A stretch of DNA of 64,000 bases from Flaccisagitta enflata (GCA_965153355.1 OZ231127.1:682001-746000); one strand, 5' to 3'. Shown: positions 51,246 through 64,000, counted from the stretch's first letter. A program made the numbers and translations. Notes: a model not told the origin generated them from the letters alone.

Positions 51246-51419
51246 TGTTACCAAGTATCAAAATAAAATTGCCGACTTAAAAATACAAAAAGCGATTTCA
51301 AAGAAGAAATGGGGCGTGCAACAAATGGAGCATAAACAGTTTACTAGAAATGGGCGTAACAAGTACAAACAACGATATTTGTAGGCCATAAAACGCGACT
51401 CAATTGACATTTTAAATGC

Positions 51420-51576
<157 letters not shown>

Positions 51577-51689
51577 CTCCTACATTTAATGTTCCCATTT
51601 GTGTTCCAGTAATTTGGTTTTTTCCCAATAATGGCATTTTATAGCGATCACCATGTTTTTTTGGTGCACACGCACCGATTCAACTCTTT

Positions 51690-51925
51690 TTTTTTATCGC
51701 CTGGTCCGTCCGTTGGTTTGTCGTTCTGTCCGCACATCGGTCCGTCATACTTTTTCAGGCATCTTAGGTTGTTAGCGAGCAGTTTTTCGAATCACTGTTC
51801 CTGCCCAATGACGAAATTAGCCTCTGCGTCACTGTTCCTGCCCAATGACGAAATTAGCCTCTGCATCACTGTTCCTGCCCACCTGCCATCAACATTTCAA
51901 ATCCTGTATCTATGCCCCTTATTGT
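51690..51925 (-). mobile_element. Family A-related repeat, minus strand, with 44-bp internal duplication
   Basis: TCGCCTGGTCCGTCCGTTGG, GTCCGTCATACTTTTTCAGG, then CACTGTTCCTGCCCAATGAC repeated with GAAATTAGCCTCTGCGTCAC. Confidence 0.5.
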
Positions 51926-52690
51926 AACAGGTGTTTGAAAAAAAATTGACTCTGTAATGAGAGCAGCTAGAAATGTGCAATTTTTTTAGGTGTCTAGATC
52001 TTTGTTCCCAGAGTATAATTTCAAAAGATTTTTGCATTAGCTGGTGTCTAAGTGGTCCTTATCAAAGCTTAAAGAGGAGCATTTAATAGGGAAACAGCTG
52101 TTTTCGCTTGGTTTTAGCTGAAAGGTTGATTTGGGGGAGTTTTCCACCTTGATTTACTTGGAAATCTTTAGTGAAAAAACAAAAAATCATAGACCAAAAT
52201 GCAAAACAAATTGGCCTTTATCAAATGGTGCCTTGTTTGCGTCTCTTGGTGCTCCATAGTGGGCGTATTCAACAGAAAACCTCTACAATTTTTATTCGAA
52301 CACCCGATAAATGAAATAAAAATGTATATAGAAACTTTATACTTATGTGTTCCTATGTGTACAATTTTCTTTTTACATTGAAAATTATAAAAAGAAAATA
52401 TCACAGGCGCTTTGAGACAATTTCCAACATTTACGCAAATCTAATTTCTACTCGCTGTAAAAGCTTTTTCCATCGTTGCACGCCTTTCAGCCTCAAGGAA
52501 AAAAAAACACACTAAAAATTCAGCGACTGAAAAATGTTGCATTCTCATTCCTTCTCAGGGACAGAAGTACGCAATGTTCCCTCAAAAAAATTGTCAAAAT
52601 ATTGATACTTTAGCCGGAATACATGGAAATGTGTTTCCATGGTAACCGACACCCATCGTCAATGAAGCATGCCTTTGTTAGTTGAGATTC
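51926..52690. other. Intronic sequence
   Basis: No feature supported. Confidence 0.35.
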
Positions 52691-52740
52691 CAAATATCAG
52701 ATCTTTTCATAATATGACTTCCCCCGTATGTCACGACATC
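52690..52740. mobile_element. Solitary end of the CAGTAGATGTCGT element
   Basis: CCCCCGTATGTCACGACATC then TACTGTA matches the right end of the element at 26216-26721. The opposite end is not found upstream. Confidence 0.55.
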
Positions 52741-53700
<960 letters not shown>

Positions 53701-53713
53701 GGGGTACTCTAAC

Positions 53714-53890
53714 CGTCAAAAATAGCCACACAACCGAACCTCGTTGTTCTTTGAATTCCTCCGTTTGATTTCGATGTGGCGTGTGATCTTTTAGGCGGAA
53801 GTGGACGCGGTGAATTCCGAGCTGAAGCGGCGCGGGCCATTTGGGGCGTGGAAAGTGGCGTCGGATGCGGTGGCAATGGGACGAAGGCCC
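53714..53890 (-). CDS. Exon B of the unidentified protein gene
   Basis: A 177-nt exon, phase 1 at both ends in this model. The acceptor is ATTGATTATCCTGTAG followed by GGGCCTTCG. The donor GACG/GTTAGA is weak. The 59 codons read GAFVPLPPHPTPLSTPQMAR, AASARNSPRPLPPKRSHAT and SKSNGGIQRTTRFGCVAIFD. Joining A to B gives G+GG (Gly) and keeps the frame open. If the donor is not used, a TAG lies two codons on (53710), making B a terminal exon. The sequence is basic and Pro/Ser-rich with no recognised domain. Confidence 0.62.
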
Positions 53891-54247
53891 CTACAGGATA
53901 ATCAATGTCAATTCGGAAATAATGTAAAGCTTTTAGTCTCAAATGCTTCTCAAAATAGTCTAAAATGGAAAAGAAATTTCTAAAAGATATCATTGACCTG
54001 AGCCCTATTTGACTCTTATGGCTCAATCCATTTAGAAATTAGACCAAATTAAACGTTTAAATTTTGGTAATGAATCATGAATTGAGCTTCAGCTGTTAAT
54101 GCTTGCTACACTTGCAAATTCACGCTGAAGACAGAGTGTTGTGGACAAAGCATTTGACGTTGACCACTTATTCATTTTTCTCTTTTTCTACAATTGACAG
54201 CAGTTTGATAAAGATGTTACTACTATTTCCTAAACAGGATTGATTAC

Positions 54248-54856
54248 CCTGTAGGACGGGTGGTGACGGCGTCGCGGCGGCGGAAGAGGAGGCGGCTCCG
54301 GAAGAAGAATGCGCCGGTGAGTGAAGACGTTGTTGAGGATGTTGAGGACGTTGTTGGGGATAACGACTCAAAGTTCCAAAGTGAAGGACTGTTGGAGACT
54401 CCTGAATGTAAAAAGGCCGTCGTGGTGGTAATTGAGGAGAATAATGCTGGGGGTGATGATGATGATCATGAGGATGATGTTGATGTTGTTGATGATGTTG
54501 GTGATGTTGATGTTGTTGTCGTTGGTGTTGTAACGTTTGTATTCGTCGCATTTGCTCCGCTTCTTCTGTGAGTCGTTGGTGAAGCAAATGCTGTAGTTGT
54601 TGCTGTTGTTGTTGATGTTGTTGTTGATTATGTTGTTGTTGTTGTTGTTCGTGGTAAATCACGTGATTTTCATGCGTGAGCAAATTTGGGTGAGCGTGCA
54701 CGTGCGTGTGCTCAATCGCGGTGTGTGCGCCGTTGCCACCGCCGCCGCCGCCGCCGTCGCACGCAGCAACGGCAGTTTCGCACGCAGCAACATTTTCCCC
54801 GTTAAAACGCGTAAAATGATGAAAGCCAATCGCGTTGTTTAAAAGCAGAGACGCGT
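54248..54856 (-). CDS. Exon A (Gln/His-rich) of the unidentified protein gene
   Basis: A 609-nt exon, phase 1 at both ends. The acceptor has a long pyrimidine tract (CTTTTTGTATGTTGGTTCTG then TTGTGTAG/ACGCGTC); the donor is CTACAGG/GTAATC. It encodes ASLLLNNAIGFHHFTRFNGE, NVAACETAVAACD, a Gly run, a His-rich HTHVHAHPNLLTHENHV, Gln/His runs broken by LLHQRLTEEAEQMRRIQ, then PQLPPRRPFYIQESPTVLHF and a Ser/Ala/Pro tail. Gln and His codons are mixed. The upstream part of the 280-aa frame (54857-55010) is intron and transposon sequence and should not be included. Family not recognised. Confidence 0.72.
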
Positions 54857-54915
54857 CTACACAACAGAACCAACATACAAAAAGAAAAGGAAGAAAAAAA
54901 AAGATGAAGAAAAAA

Positions 54916-55194
54916 CAGGGGTGTACAAAGTTGAGTGACTTTTGATTTTCTTCCCCACGATGCGTCGCATTGTGTTTCAAAATCTTTGATTTTCTTCCCC
55001 AAAAAAGCAATAAAACAGTAAATTATAGGTTTAGATAGTGGTAAATTGTGCGGTAGTAATCAAATATCACCTTTTGGAACTGCCAAAAGTGTTTCATCTT
55101 TTTAAAATTTTTTTTTTCCTCTTTTCTAACTTTTTTTTTTCTTCCCCATCTCCACACCTTTTTAATTCCCAATACTCAACTTTATACACGCCTG
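54916..55194. mobile_element. TIR element, uninterrupted copy of the 30227 family (279 bp)
   Basis: Begins CAGGGGTGTACAAAGTTGAG and ends CTCAACTTTATACACGCCTG. Flanks AGAAAAAA (54908-54915) and ATAAAAAA (55195-55202) agree in 7 of 8 bases. The interior has two TTTGATTTTCTTCCCC copies near the left and CTTCCCCATCTCCACACC near the right. It sits about 60 nt upstream of the exon A acceptor. Confidence 0.82.
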
Positions 55195-55202
55195 ATAAAA
55201 AA

Positions 55203-55650
55203 TATACTATCTTGCAAAAAAGACAAGCTTATATAAGTTAATTACTAATGAAAAGCATGCCCCTTTTGACAAGAGTTATGTTTGCGTATTGGAATTTCGA
55301 ATGTAGCTGCCCAAAAATATTTACACTTTTCCATCAAGATGTTCTATCAAAGAGGCATACTAGGCAAACTGAAAATATATTTTTTGTGCTTCAAACAGAT
55401 CAACTAATTATCGTTTAACTTTGTAATTTTAAGCAGGATAGTAAAGATGTAAAAAAGGCACAAAAAAGAGAGAGTGTGTTTCAAAGAGGGGGGCTCGACA
55501 TCATTTCCAATAAACCAATTTCTAAAAAAAACTTTTCCCCTTTTTAAAGCATTACTTTTTTTTTCCCTCCAATTTAATATCAATTTTTTGGAAAGTTTTC
55601 CCTTTTCTCAGATCAGAGACTGAGAGAAAATACTTTTTCACCACGAGCAA
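55203..55650. other. Unique AT-rich sequence
   Basis: No feature supported. Confidence 0.4.
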
Positions 55651-55659
55651 ATGAAGAAA

Positions 55660-56027
<368 letters not shown>

Positions 56028-56152
56028 GAGACAACTCACACAGATACACTGAATTCAAACGCAGTCACACATCAAAAGTGACAGACACACTTAAGGACAG
56101 AAATTAATTCATGTGAGTGCATGTTTTAGAGAAAGAGAGAAAAAACGATAGG

Positions 56153-56154
<2 letters not shown>

Positions 56155-56211
<57 letters not shown>
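56155..56211. repeat. (GA)n microsatellite
   Basis: About 27 units. Confidence 0.96.
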
Positions 56212-56213
<2 letters not shown>

Positions 56214-56349
56214 TGATGGAAAAGGAAAGCAGTTAAAAGTGGGGAAAAAAAGAGACAAGAGGCAAATTTTATCGATTTTATTTTCTTTCCACAACTTCTC
56301 TCTCATTTCTCATTTGTGAACCTCTTTTCCTCCCTTTTAAATTACACCT

Positions 56350-56374
56350 GTCAGTCTGTCCGTCTGTCTGTATT

Positions 56375-56413
<39 letters not shown>

Positions 56414-56625
56414 GCATGTCTGTCTGCCTGTCTATCCGTCTGTCTGTCTGTCCGTCTGTCTGTGTGTGTGTCTGTCTGTCTGTCTATCTGTCTGTCTTTC
56501 TGTTTGTGAATCTTTTTTTCTTTTTAATCATACCTGTCTGTCTATTTATCTGTTTGTGAACCTTTGTTGTCTTTTTAAACCAGGCCTGTGTGTCTGCTTG
56601 TCTGTCCATTTGTGACCTTTTTTTT
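56350..56625. repeat. (CTGT)n and degenerate higher-order copies
   Basis: CTGTCTGT units to 56510. AATCTTTTTTTCTTTTTAATCA and similar phrases then repeat with period about 65-70 bp to 56640. Confidence 0.88.
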
Positions 56626-56769
56626 TCTTTTTAATCACGCTGTATTTTTTTTCCGCGGCAATCATAAAACAATTCCTTTCTCGGGCTGCTAACGAAGTGC
56701 AATTGAAGCTGTGTCAAAGAGTCTGCTTGTTATTTCAAATAAGAGCTCAAGCAAAACGTTATGAATCTC

Positions 56770-56986
<217 letters not shown>

Positions 56987-56989
56987 TTG

Positions 56990-57840
56990 TTCTTTTAAAG
57001 AAACATTTCACTGATTAAATAACGTCGAACTTCCCATAATTTCTCCTTAATTTTCGTTGACCTCGAAATAAAAACCCATTTACAGATTAATGGAAAGCCA
57101 AAAAAAAAAAAAGAAAGAAAAAAGAAAAAAAAACTGTAGCAAAAAAATGAGCCTCCCTCTTTGATTATTGCCACTCTCTCGCTGTTAGATCAAGCTTAAG
57201 CTTTAGGTTAAGCTCGTGGACATTCTCATGAGTCTTATCTGCTGCCACCCGTCCTCAAGCCCGATGTCGATCTCCATAGAGCCAAACCCAGGACCTGTTC
57301 CGTCCCACACCTTTAGCTGCTCCTCAGGACCAATCACTTATCACTAATTAGAGGCCTGATTTTGGCTTTTTCTTTGACTGAGCCATCTGGACTCGCCTCT
57401 CACAATTTGACTGAGCCCGACAAAAAAACAGCGAGCCCGATAAAGGACGTCTCTCCCCCCCCCCGCTCTCTCTCTACTTCGCTTATTGATGTTGTTTATG
57501 TTTCTCATTGATGCTACGTGTTGATTCATGTGAATAGATGTATGTATATAAAACCCTAATTTGCATATTGAAGTAACAAAGAGAAAGATTTTGTTTGAGC
57601 GGAAAATGAAAAAAAAAAAACATTTTCCGTCTGGTTACCGAACAAGACTATTTTGTCATTATCAAAATCTTCAGAAGGAAAAGCAAGTAATATCGTCAGT
57701 TTTCAACTTTTTGCCGCAATCAGTTGCCGCTTATTTGACTTGAGCAGGTTGATTTAATGTTGGAGAATTTCTATATAATAAAATCCACTATTACACCGAC
57801 GTCCTGTTAATCAAAATCACTAAAACTGTTGTAACTGTTG
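56990..57840. other. Unique sequence, possible LINE remnant
   Basis: At 57220-57315 a plus frame gives SISIEPNPGP, resembling the (D)xExNPGP motif found near the start of some non-LTR retrotransposon ORFs. Nothing else in this stretch is supported. Confidence 0.3.
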
Positions 57841-57863
57841 TAACGACCCGAGGATCGGGTCGT
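57841..57863. other. Perfect small hairpin ACGACCCGA-GGA-TCGGGTCGT
   Basis: A 9-bp stem with a 3-nt loop. It has the same architecture as the terminal hairpins of families A and B but a different sequence. A decayed family B-like sequence follows to about 58105 (GACGGGCCGACGCGACGG, CCGGTCTGCGACAAAAAA). Confidence 0.55.
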
Positions 57864-58105
57864 CACAAGTGTCAGCATCATCGAGTGTAAAGAACATCAC
57901 GCACTTTGTAATTCCATACCTCCGATGGGATGTTTTCATGGCAACTAAGCTTAACATAACCTGGAACGATGAGCGGTTTGTCAATACGTGGTAATACACG
58001 GTCCAACAACTTTTTCACTAAAACTGAACAGAACAACTGACAGACGGGCCGACGCGACGGAAAGACAGTTCCTCTTGCAGAATACCCGGTCTGCGACAAA
58101 AAAGT

Positions 58106-58435
58106 TAATTTCTGGATTCATTCAGATTTAGCACCGTTTTCCGTTCATAATCTTTTCGGTCAATTAGATTTAGAAATTAAATGATTCAGTAAACATGTGA
58201 AAATGATTCAATTTTAAAGGTTGTTGAATCACCGATAGGTCCAAAAAAGGTTCAGCATGTGTGCAACTTGTGAGTACGATATCTAGCCTGATTTGAAAGG
58301 GCCTCCCAGGTTCACATCCAGGCTTCCAGCAAAGTAGAGAGCATCGGGCTAGCGGGCTCGCTTTAAAATCAGGCCTGCTAATTAGTATAAACACCCTCAA
58401 AACTTAAGTAACCGTTAAAGAGAACAAGGCAGGGT
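58106..58435. other. Unique sequence
   Basis: CCCAGGTTCACATCCAGG at about 58304 resembles a pol III B box only superficially. No gene. Confidence 0.3.
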
Positions 58436-58439
58436 GGAT

Positions 58440-58640
58440 CGTGACCATCACCACTGGTGAGTCATCACCACCGCATCTGTCACTACCACTGCACTGTCAC
58501 CAATACCGTCACCAGTTTACCACCACGGTCACTGCCACCATAACTAATCTATCACTGTCATCACCACTGTCACTCCCACTGTGTCTGCCACCTCTATTGT
58601 CTGTCACCACTCTTGTCACCAACACCAACACCGCTGATGG
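58440..58640. repeat. Degenerate CACCACTGTCAC repeats
   Basis: Units such as CACCACTGTCACTACCACTG run over about 190 bp. Confidence 0.75.
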
Positions 58641-59330
58641 TCGCTTTGCCTTCAGTCTTTTTTTTTTTCACGGGCGTCCGTTCTTTGACTCTTTTCTAAT
58701 CCAAAATTAATTCCCCCCCCCACTCTAATTTCCCTCAGGAATCCTTCTTGATTCTTTTGCTATTCAAACAAAGTAGAATTACGTCTACAGACCACTTTAA
58801 ACCGAAACCAAGCTTTTATTTTCTTTACTTTCATAGCGCCCTGGGCAATAATGAAACAGCAAAAACAGTTAAAAAAAAGATAAATCACTGTCATTCTAGC
58901 CTGGTTTTCTTTTTGGTTCTTTTTTAAGATATTTTGACTAACTTTGAATTCAGCTTTCTCAAGAGCCCTACAAGTGACTACAACCGTCTTGAAAACACGA
59001 GTTACGAGGTACAGTAAAATTCCTTTATACCAAAGCTGCGGCCTATGACTGCCCCCCAGCTTTCAAAAACTCTCTCCCATACAGTTCCCACCATCTCATT
59101 TTCAAAAAAAAAAAAAAAAAAAATTAAAAAGGACGGGAGGCAGCAATTATCTTTTGATAGTGACAAGCGTGAAAGTAGCACCCCCACTTCCGCCTCCCTT
59201 GCGCACCCCCACTTCCGCCCCCCACAAACGCGCCCCCCCCTTTCAACCGTGTGGCAGTGAATTTCCTCGGGTGAGATTAAGGATCGGCGTCGCCGGAAAA
59301 GCCGGGATGAATTCCGACATGCTGCCGAGA
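58641..59330. other. Unique sequence
   Basis: A poly-A run at 59105-59123 and a duplicated CACCCCCACTTCCGCC at about 59180-59220. No gene. Confidence 0.4.
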
Positions 59331-59334
59331 CTCG

Positions 59335-59525
59335 ACTCTTTCCGGCAGCTTGCTTCTTATTTCCGGCGGCTGGCTCCTTATTTCCGGCAGCTTGCTTCTT
59401 ATTTCCGGCGGCTGGCTTCTTATTTCCGGCGGCTGGCTTCTTATTTCCGGCAGCTTGCTTCTTATTTCCGGCGGCTGGCTTCTTATTTCCGGTGGTTTGC
59501 TTCTTATTTCCGGCGTCTGTCGTCG
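59335..59525. repeat. 21-bp minisatellite CTTATTTCCGGCGGCTGGCTT
   Basis: About nine units alternating GGCGGCTGG and GGCAGCTTG. All frames stay open because 21 is a multiple of three. Confidence 0.92.
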
Positions 59526-60520
59526 GCTGCCGGCTGCCGTTTTTCCGGCGGCTTTTTTTTTAACGCCGCCGGACCATGAAAATTCCACAGTTTTTCACGA
59601 AAAGGACTTCATTTGGGAGAGAAGAAGCAAAAGAAGAAAAAGCCCGCGACTGGTTTTTTTTGTGAACGGAAAAGTTGCGTGTGAGTTAAATTATGAGTCG
59701 GAAGCGGTAATTTTGTGCGAAATTTTTGGAGGGGGTTTGCCAAAAAAAAAAAAAAAAAAAAAGGACCGTGCGTTTTGTGCGTGTGTAACACATGTTCCGT
59801 AATCAGGGGGGGGGGATATAGTTAGGTTGTAGGCTACCAACAGTGAACGAAATTTTGATCGAGAAAATCTTTTCTCTAAAAGTCAGATACAAGTTCCTGA
59901 ATATAAACTATAGCAGTTTAGCACGGCAGATAGGCAGCCAGAAAAGAGAGCAGACAGACAGGGGGCAAAATAGGCAGGCAATTTGGTAGGCAGGTAGGAA
60001 GACAGGAATGCAGGAAGGCAGTTAGACAAAAGGGTCGGCAGCTGGCAAGGGACGGATGGAAACATGATTGGCTAAACATGACTTAAAAACATAAAGCTAT
60101 CAAGATGTCGTATATCCCCTAAATGTGCGGAACATGTAATACATTCTGTCGTAACAATCATCAGCTGAGTAGTTTTCAACTAGAATTATCACCTCAGGCT
60201 TTAAGTTATTCAGCTATAAAGCAATTCAGCTATTCAGCTTTTCAGCTATTCATCGCGTGATGATGAGGATGTCAATTAACGTGATAAAAAGTTGCGCAAG
60301 GGCTTTAAAGTCCTTTTTAATCTCTTTTAAATAGAGATTTGATGTTTTTGACGTTTTTGACGTAAGAGGCAATAGATTTGACGTGAGACGTAACACTTTT
60401 GACGTCAGACGTAACAGTTATCCAGCGTAGTTGGGAAAAAATATAATCCACGTTAAAGAAAAAAAAAACGATGCACATCTTGGTCACTGAGCGAGGTCAT
60501 TTTGGCGACAACAGGCGTTA
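59526..60520. other. Unique sequence
   Basis: GGCAGGCAGG-rich words at 59935-60030, TTCAGCTATTCAGC at 60210-60250 and TTTGACGT-type repeats at 60345-60410. No gene supported. Confidence 0.4.
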
Positions 60521-60521
60521 A

Positions 60522-60579
60522 TATGTTGTTGTTGTTGTTGTTGTTGTGGTTGTGGTTGTGGTTGTGGTTGTGGTTGTGG

Positions 60580-60644
<65 letters not shown>

Positions 60645-60665
60645 GATTGTTGTTGTTGATGTAGT
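60522..60665. repeat. (TTG)n with (TGGTTG)n block
   Basis: TTG units around a six-unit GGTTGT block. The minus strand can be read as poly-Gln or poly-Asn; see rejected list. Confidence 0.93.
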
Positions 60666-60865
60666 TGTTCTCAATTTGGATCTCGGGAGATTTCAACGTT
60701 CAGTTTGATGCGCAGAAAATTTATAGTGTAGTTTATTTGTTACGTTTGTGAGGGAAGTGTAGACAATATTGAGGTCATGTCCAGGTCCCGCACAATTAGG
60801 AGATTTAATAGGGTTTTCATTCCTGATTATGAATCACATGAAAGATATTTGGAATGATCAATTAA

Positions 60866-61220
<355 letters not shown>

Positions 61221-61221
<1 letters not shown>

Positions 61222-61690
61222 TTTATGAATGGTGGGAGAGTGAAAGCGATGAAAGCGTCATAAACCGATTATCATTAAGTTGATCATCACAACATAGTAT
61301 TACGTAACGCGTATTATATCACTGACACATGATTGGGAAGGGTGAAAGCTTCATAAACCGATTATCAATAAGTTGATAATCACGACGTAGTATTACGTAG
61401 TGCGTATTACGTCACTGACACATGATTGGGAAGGGTGAAAGCTTCATAATCCGTCTTATGCGTATCCGCGTATTACAAATGTCGCATCGATCATTTTGTC
61501 GTTACGTGATAAATATTCTAAAGCAACTGGTTGGGAGCTAAGAGACAGGTTACTAGGCGACATCTTGGTTGCTTAGTAACTGGCTGCTAAGAGACTTGTT
61601 GCTAGGGAGATCTGGATATGTTATGTGAAGAACTGATTAAAACCGGTGATAAAACGAGATGAAAGCCCCTTGCATGTTACGGAGGTTGCG
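61221..61690. repeat. About 118-bp tandem duplication and GTTGCTAGG words
   Basis: CTTCATAAACCGATTATCA, AGTTGATAATCACGACGTAG and CACTGACACATGATTGGGAA occur at 61256-61350 and again at 61350-61445. At 61525-61605 GGTTGCTTAGTAACTGGCTG-type words resemble the centre of the MITE at 62750. Confidence 0.65.
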
Positions 61691-61842
<152 letters not shown>

Positions 61843-62019
61843 GTAAGAAGGAATGACGGATATATAGAGAGTTTTATTGCAGGTCTCTCCTTAAACCTCT
61901 GAGTTGTGTCGCACGGCCGGTAGAGACCGGGAGCTTAAAGAAAGAGAGACAGAGAGAGAAAGACCTGGGCACTCATATACCTTGCCTGGAAGGTTGTCCA
62001 TTTGACTGAAGTGGGAGAG

Positions 62020-62022
62020 AGA

Positions 62023-62116
<94 letters not shown>

Positions 62117-62135
62117 GAGAGAAAGAGAGAGGTTT
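62020..62135. repeat. (GA)n microsatellite
   Basis: About 46 GA units then GGAAGAGAGAAAG. Confidence 0.96.
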
Positions 62136-62301
62136 GCAAAAAGAAAACGAAACACAGAAGCCAAAACAAAAGAGCTTTGTTGAGAGAGACCCTGAGGGCC
62201 CCTCATTGAGGGGGCGTATGGGTTGCTTTTGTCCTTCCTCGTCGGCGAAGGGGCGCCGGAAGTGAGTGCAATTTAACAACGTAACAACAGTAAAGCGAAA
62301 G

Positions 62302-62342
62302 GAGGAGTAGGAGGAGGAGGAGGAGGAGGAGGAGGAGGAGGT
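62302..62342. repeat. (GGA)n microsatellite
   Basis: About 12 units. Confidence 0.9.
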
Positions 62343-62432
62343 AAAGCGGCTAGGCAACAGATTGTGAATGAAAGAAAAGAGATAGTGAAGGTGGCTAACT
62401 CATAGATAAAACGAGAGATGCCTGTTGATGAC

Positions 62433-62552
<120 letters not shown>

Positions 62553-62749
62553 TATGACGTGTCGAACTCACGTGCGTAAACAATTCTCGATAATCTTCTG
62601 TCTCCAGGAGAAAAATCGCCTCAATGTCCACTTGCAAAAAATGATTTCATGGATTGACTGCAGTCACCTTTCTTTTCCAATTTTTCCCCCTTTGTATTCT
62701 TTTTTTTTCAATGTGAGATGCTAAGAGCATGAATATTAATAGATACATA

Positions 62750-63351
62750 CAGTGGGGTTCGTGGAATAACAGCCTAAACTGGAGGAAGGTATTTAAGTGT
62801 CTTAATTTCATTTGACAAACTTGATATTTAAAATATAAATTGTTCACTCAATGCTTTTGTCCCTGAGTTTTTTGGTTGCTATGGAAACCAAAATTATTTT
62901 TTCAAACATTTATAACCACTAAAATATCAATATTTTGAGAAATATTATCAGGGAACATTGCTTAAAATTAAATTTGCTACAACTTTCCCACAGTATGTTC
63001 TGTAAGAATATTGCTCGTTTGGCCGTTGCTAGGGGGCATCACACCTAGCAACCGCTAAATGATGCTCCCTAGCAACGGCTAAACGAGCGATATTCTTACA
63101 GGACATACTGTGGGAAAGTTGTAGCAAATTTAATTTTGAGCAATGTTCCCTGATAATATTTCTTAAAATTTCAATATTCTAGTTGTTATGAATGTTTAAA
63201 AAAAAAATTTTGGTTTCCATAGCAACCAAAAAATTCAGGGACAAAAGCATTGAGTGAACAACTTATATTTCATATATCAAGTTTGTCAAATAAAATTAAG
63301 ACACTTAAATACCTTCCTCCAGTTTAGGCTGTTATTCCACAAACCCCACTG
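62750..63351. mobile_element. Near-perfect palindromic MITE, TA-flanked (602 bp)
   Basis: Starts CAGTGGGGTTCGTGGAATAA and ends TTATTCCACAAACCCCACTG. The two halves match along almost their whole length (for example GTTTGGTTGCTATGGAAACC/GGTTTCCATAGCAACC and TGGGAAAGTTGTAGCAAATT). The centre is the GTTGCTAGGGGGCATC/GATGCTCCCTAGCAAC stem near 63050. TA lies at 62748 and 63352. The transcript or single strand would form a hairpin of about 290 bp. No ORF. Tc1/mariner-type fold-back MITE. Confidence 0.92.
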
Positions 63352-63360
63352 TATGTAACG

Positions 63361-63725
63361 AGGGGTCACATTATCGTCGAGGATAGGATGCGCGGGCAGG
63401 GGCGTACAAAAATTTGACCATGGGGCTTATATAAAGTGTGCCCACCAACACCTCCATATCCCATAAGAATTGTGCAGGGAGGATTTTAGTCTGCAAGGTG
63501 GCCTATCTTTAAGTATCTTGGTCAGATTAAAAGACCGCCATGTTTTCCTTTGCAGAAACTCTTGTTATGCTACCCTTTAGGCTTTAAATTTACAAAACAA
63601 ACAAACATAACGTTTTTTTTTTCTCAAATATAAAGTTGAAAAGCAGACACACGAACTACATCACGTATAAACATGCATATTACGCCATGCATTTTAAGAG
63701 ACGAGAGTAGAAAATAGAAATAACT
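63361..63725. other. Unique sequence
   Basis: GAGGGGTCACATTATCGTCG...GCAGGGGCG at 63360-63405 may be the left part of a family B copy. Nothing else. Confidence 0.35.
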
Positions 63726-63729
63726 AAAA

Positions 63730-63918
63730 ACAAGGCCGGATACACGGCTACCCTAGTCGCGTGCGGGTGAGCAGGGGCCGTGTTTTAGGTTAGTGGAGCA
63801 TTTGGGCAGGAGCAGTAAAACCAAAAAACCTGTAGACGCCAAAAAAGTAAAGGTGACGGACAGACCGACGGAACGACGGACCAACAAAGCGGGGTGTAGA
63901 GTCGCATAGTACGGGGGA
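63730..63918 (+). mobile_element. Family A modular repeat, decayed hairpin
   Basis: AACAAGGCCGGATACACGGC, CTAGTCGCGTGCGGGTGAGC, GACGGACAGACCGACGG core, AAAGCGGGGTGTAGAGTCGC and a degraded right hairpin (ATAGTACGGGGG). Confidence 0.72.
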
Positions 63919-64000
63919 AAAAAAGAATCTAACCAAACCAACGTTAGAGATGGAGAAAAAGACAAGAAAATCCAGAAGAAGAATCACATGATCAAAGGGA

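Noticed and set aside
50889-51254. Pro-rich 121-aa minus frame
   Set aside because: Exact 45-bp minisatellite without splice signals; kept only as a finding.
54857-55010. N-terminal part of the 280-aa frame upstream of exon A
   Set aside because: Comprises intron pyrimidine tract and a TIR transposon; a strong acceptor separates it from the exon.
60453-60696. Poly-Gln/poly-Asn minus frames as another exon of the gene
   Set aside because: Stops lie immediately upstream in each frame and no good acceptor or donor was found; the array is nearly pure TTG, unlike the mixed codons of exons A and D.

Overview
The window is eukaryotic, almost certainly metazoan nuclear DNA, probably an invertebrate (a crustacean or other arthropod, or a mollusc, would fit; I cannot decide). 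The reasons are exons bounded by GT/AG splice sites, several animal-type retrotransposon classes (two non-LTR RT fragments, a separate APE-type endonuclease fragment, and a Penelope-like element with a GIY-YIG nuclease), palindromic MITEs with TA target duplications, and exceptionally dense microsatellites, mostly (GA)n/(CT)n, (CA)n, (CAA)n, (GAA)n and (GACA)n. Most long open frames are translations of simple repeats and are not genes. I see no operons, rRNA, convincing tRNA or CRISPR.

Host gene content: the only credible cellular coding sequence is a set of minus-strand exons between about 40.3 and 54.9 kb: A 54856-54248, B 53890-53714, C 48134-47799, E 45291-45079 and D 41040-40280. Each has an AG acceptor and a GT donor. 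A and B join in phase 1; C, E and D join in phase 2. The protein is low complexity (Gln/His, Gly, Glu, Ser/Asn runs). I do not recognise the family. B to C is out of phase, so either an exon between them is missing from the model or there are two genes.

Mobile elements: a 5'-truncated LINE RT pseudogene (13.2-11.2 kb, minus), a LINE C-terminal fragment (19.6-20.2 kb, plus), a LINE endonuclease fragment (33.2-32.8 kb, minus) and a Penelope-like element (39.9-38.3 kb, minus). DNA-transposon derivatives are abundant: six elements of about 500-820 bp flanked by TA (815-1403, 9259-9860, 25539-26127, 26216-26721, 42769-43585, 62750-63351), a seventh (30371-30975) nested in an element with an 8-bp target duplication (30227-31117; sister copy 54916-55194), and a GAGCGAGCG-rich family with 4-bp duplications (14458-14726, 32395-32659).

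Dispersed modular repeats: Family A/B (more than 20 copies) has a conserved left end, a core of degenerate GGAC-type tetranucleotides and a right end that is a small perfect hairpin followed by AAAA, reminiscent of Helentron-associated elements. Family C has inverted arms around a core of degenerate units of about 24 bp. Longer minisatellites (periods of about 12, 18-20, 21, 24, 45, 54, 60 and 94 bp) fill much of the rest. Several TEs interrupt minisatellites precisely, so insertion sites and duplications can be read directly.
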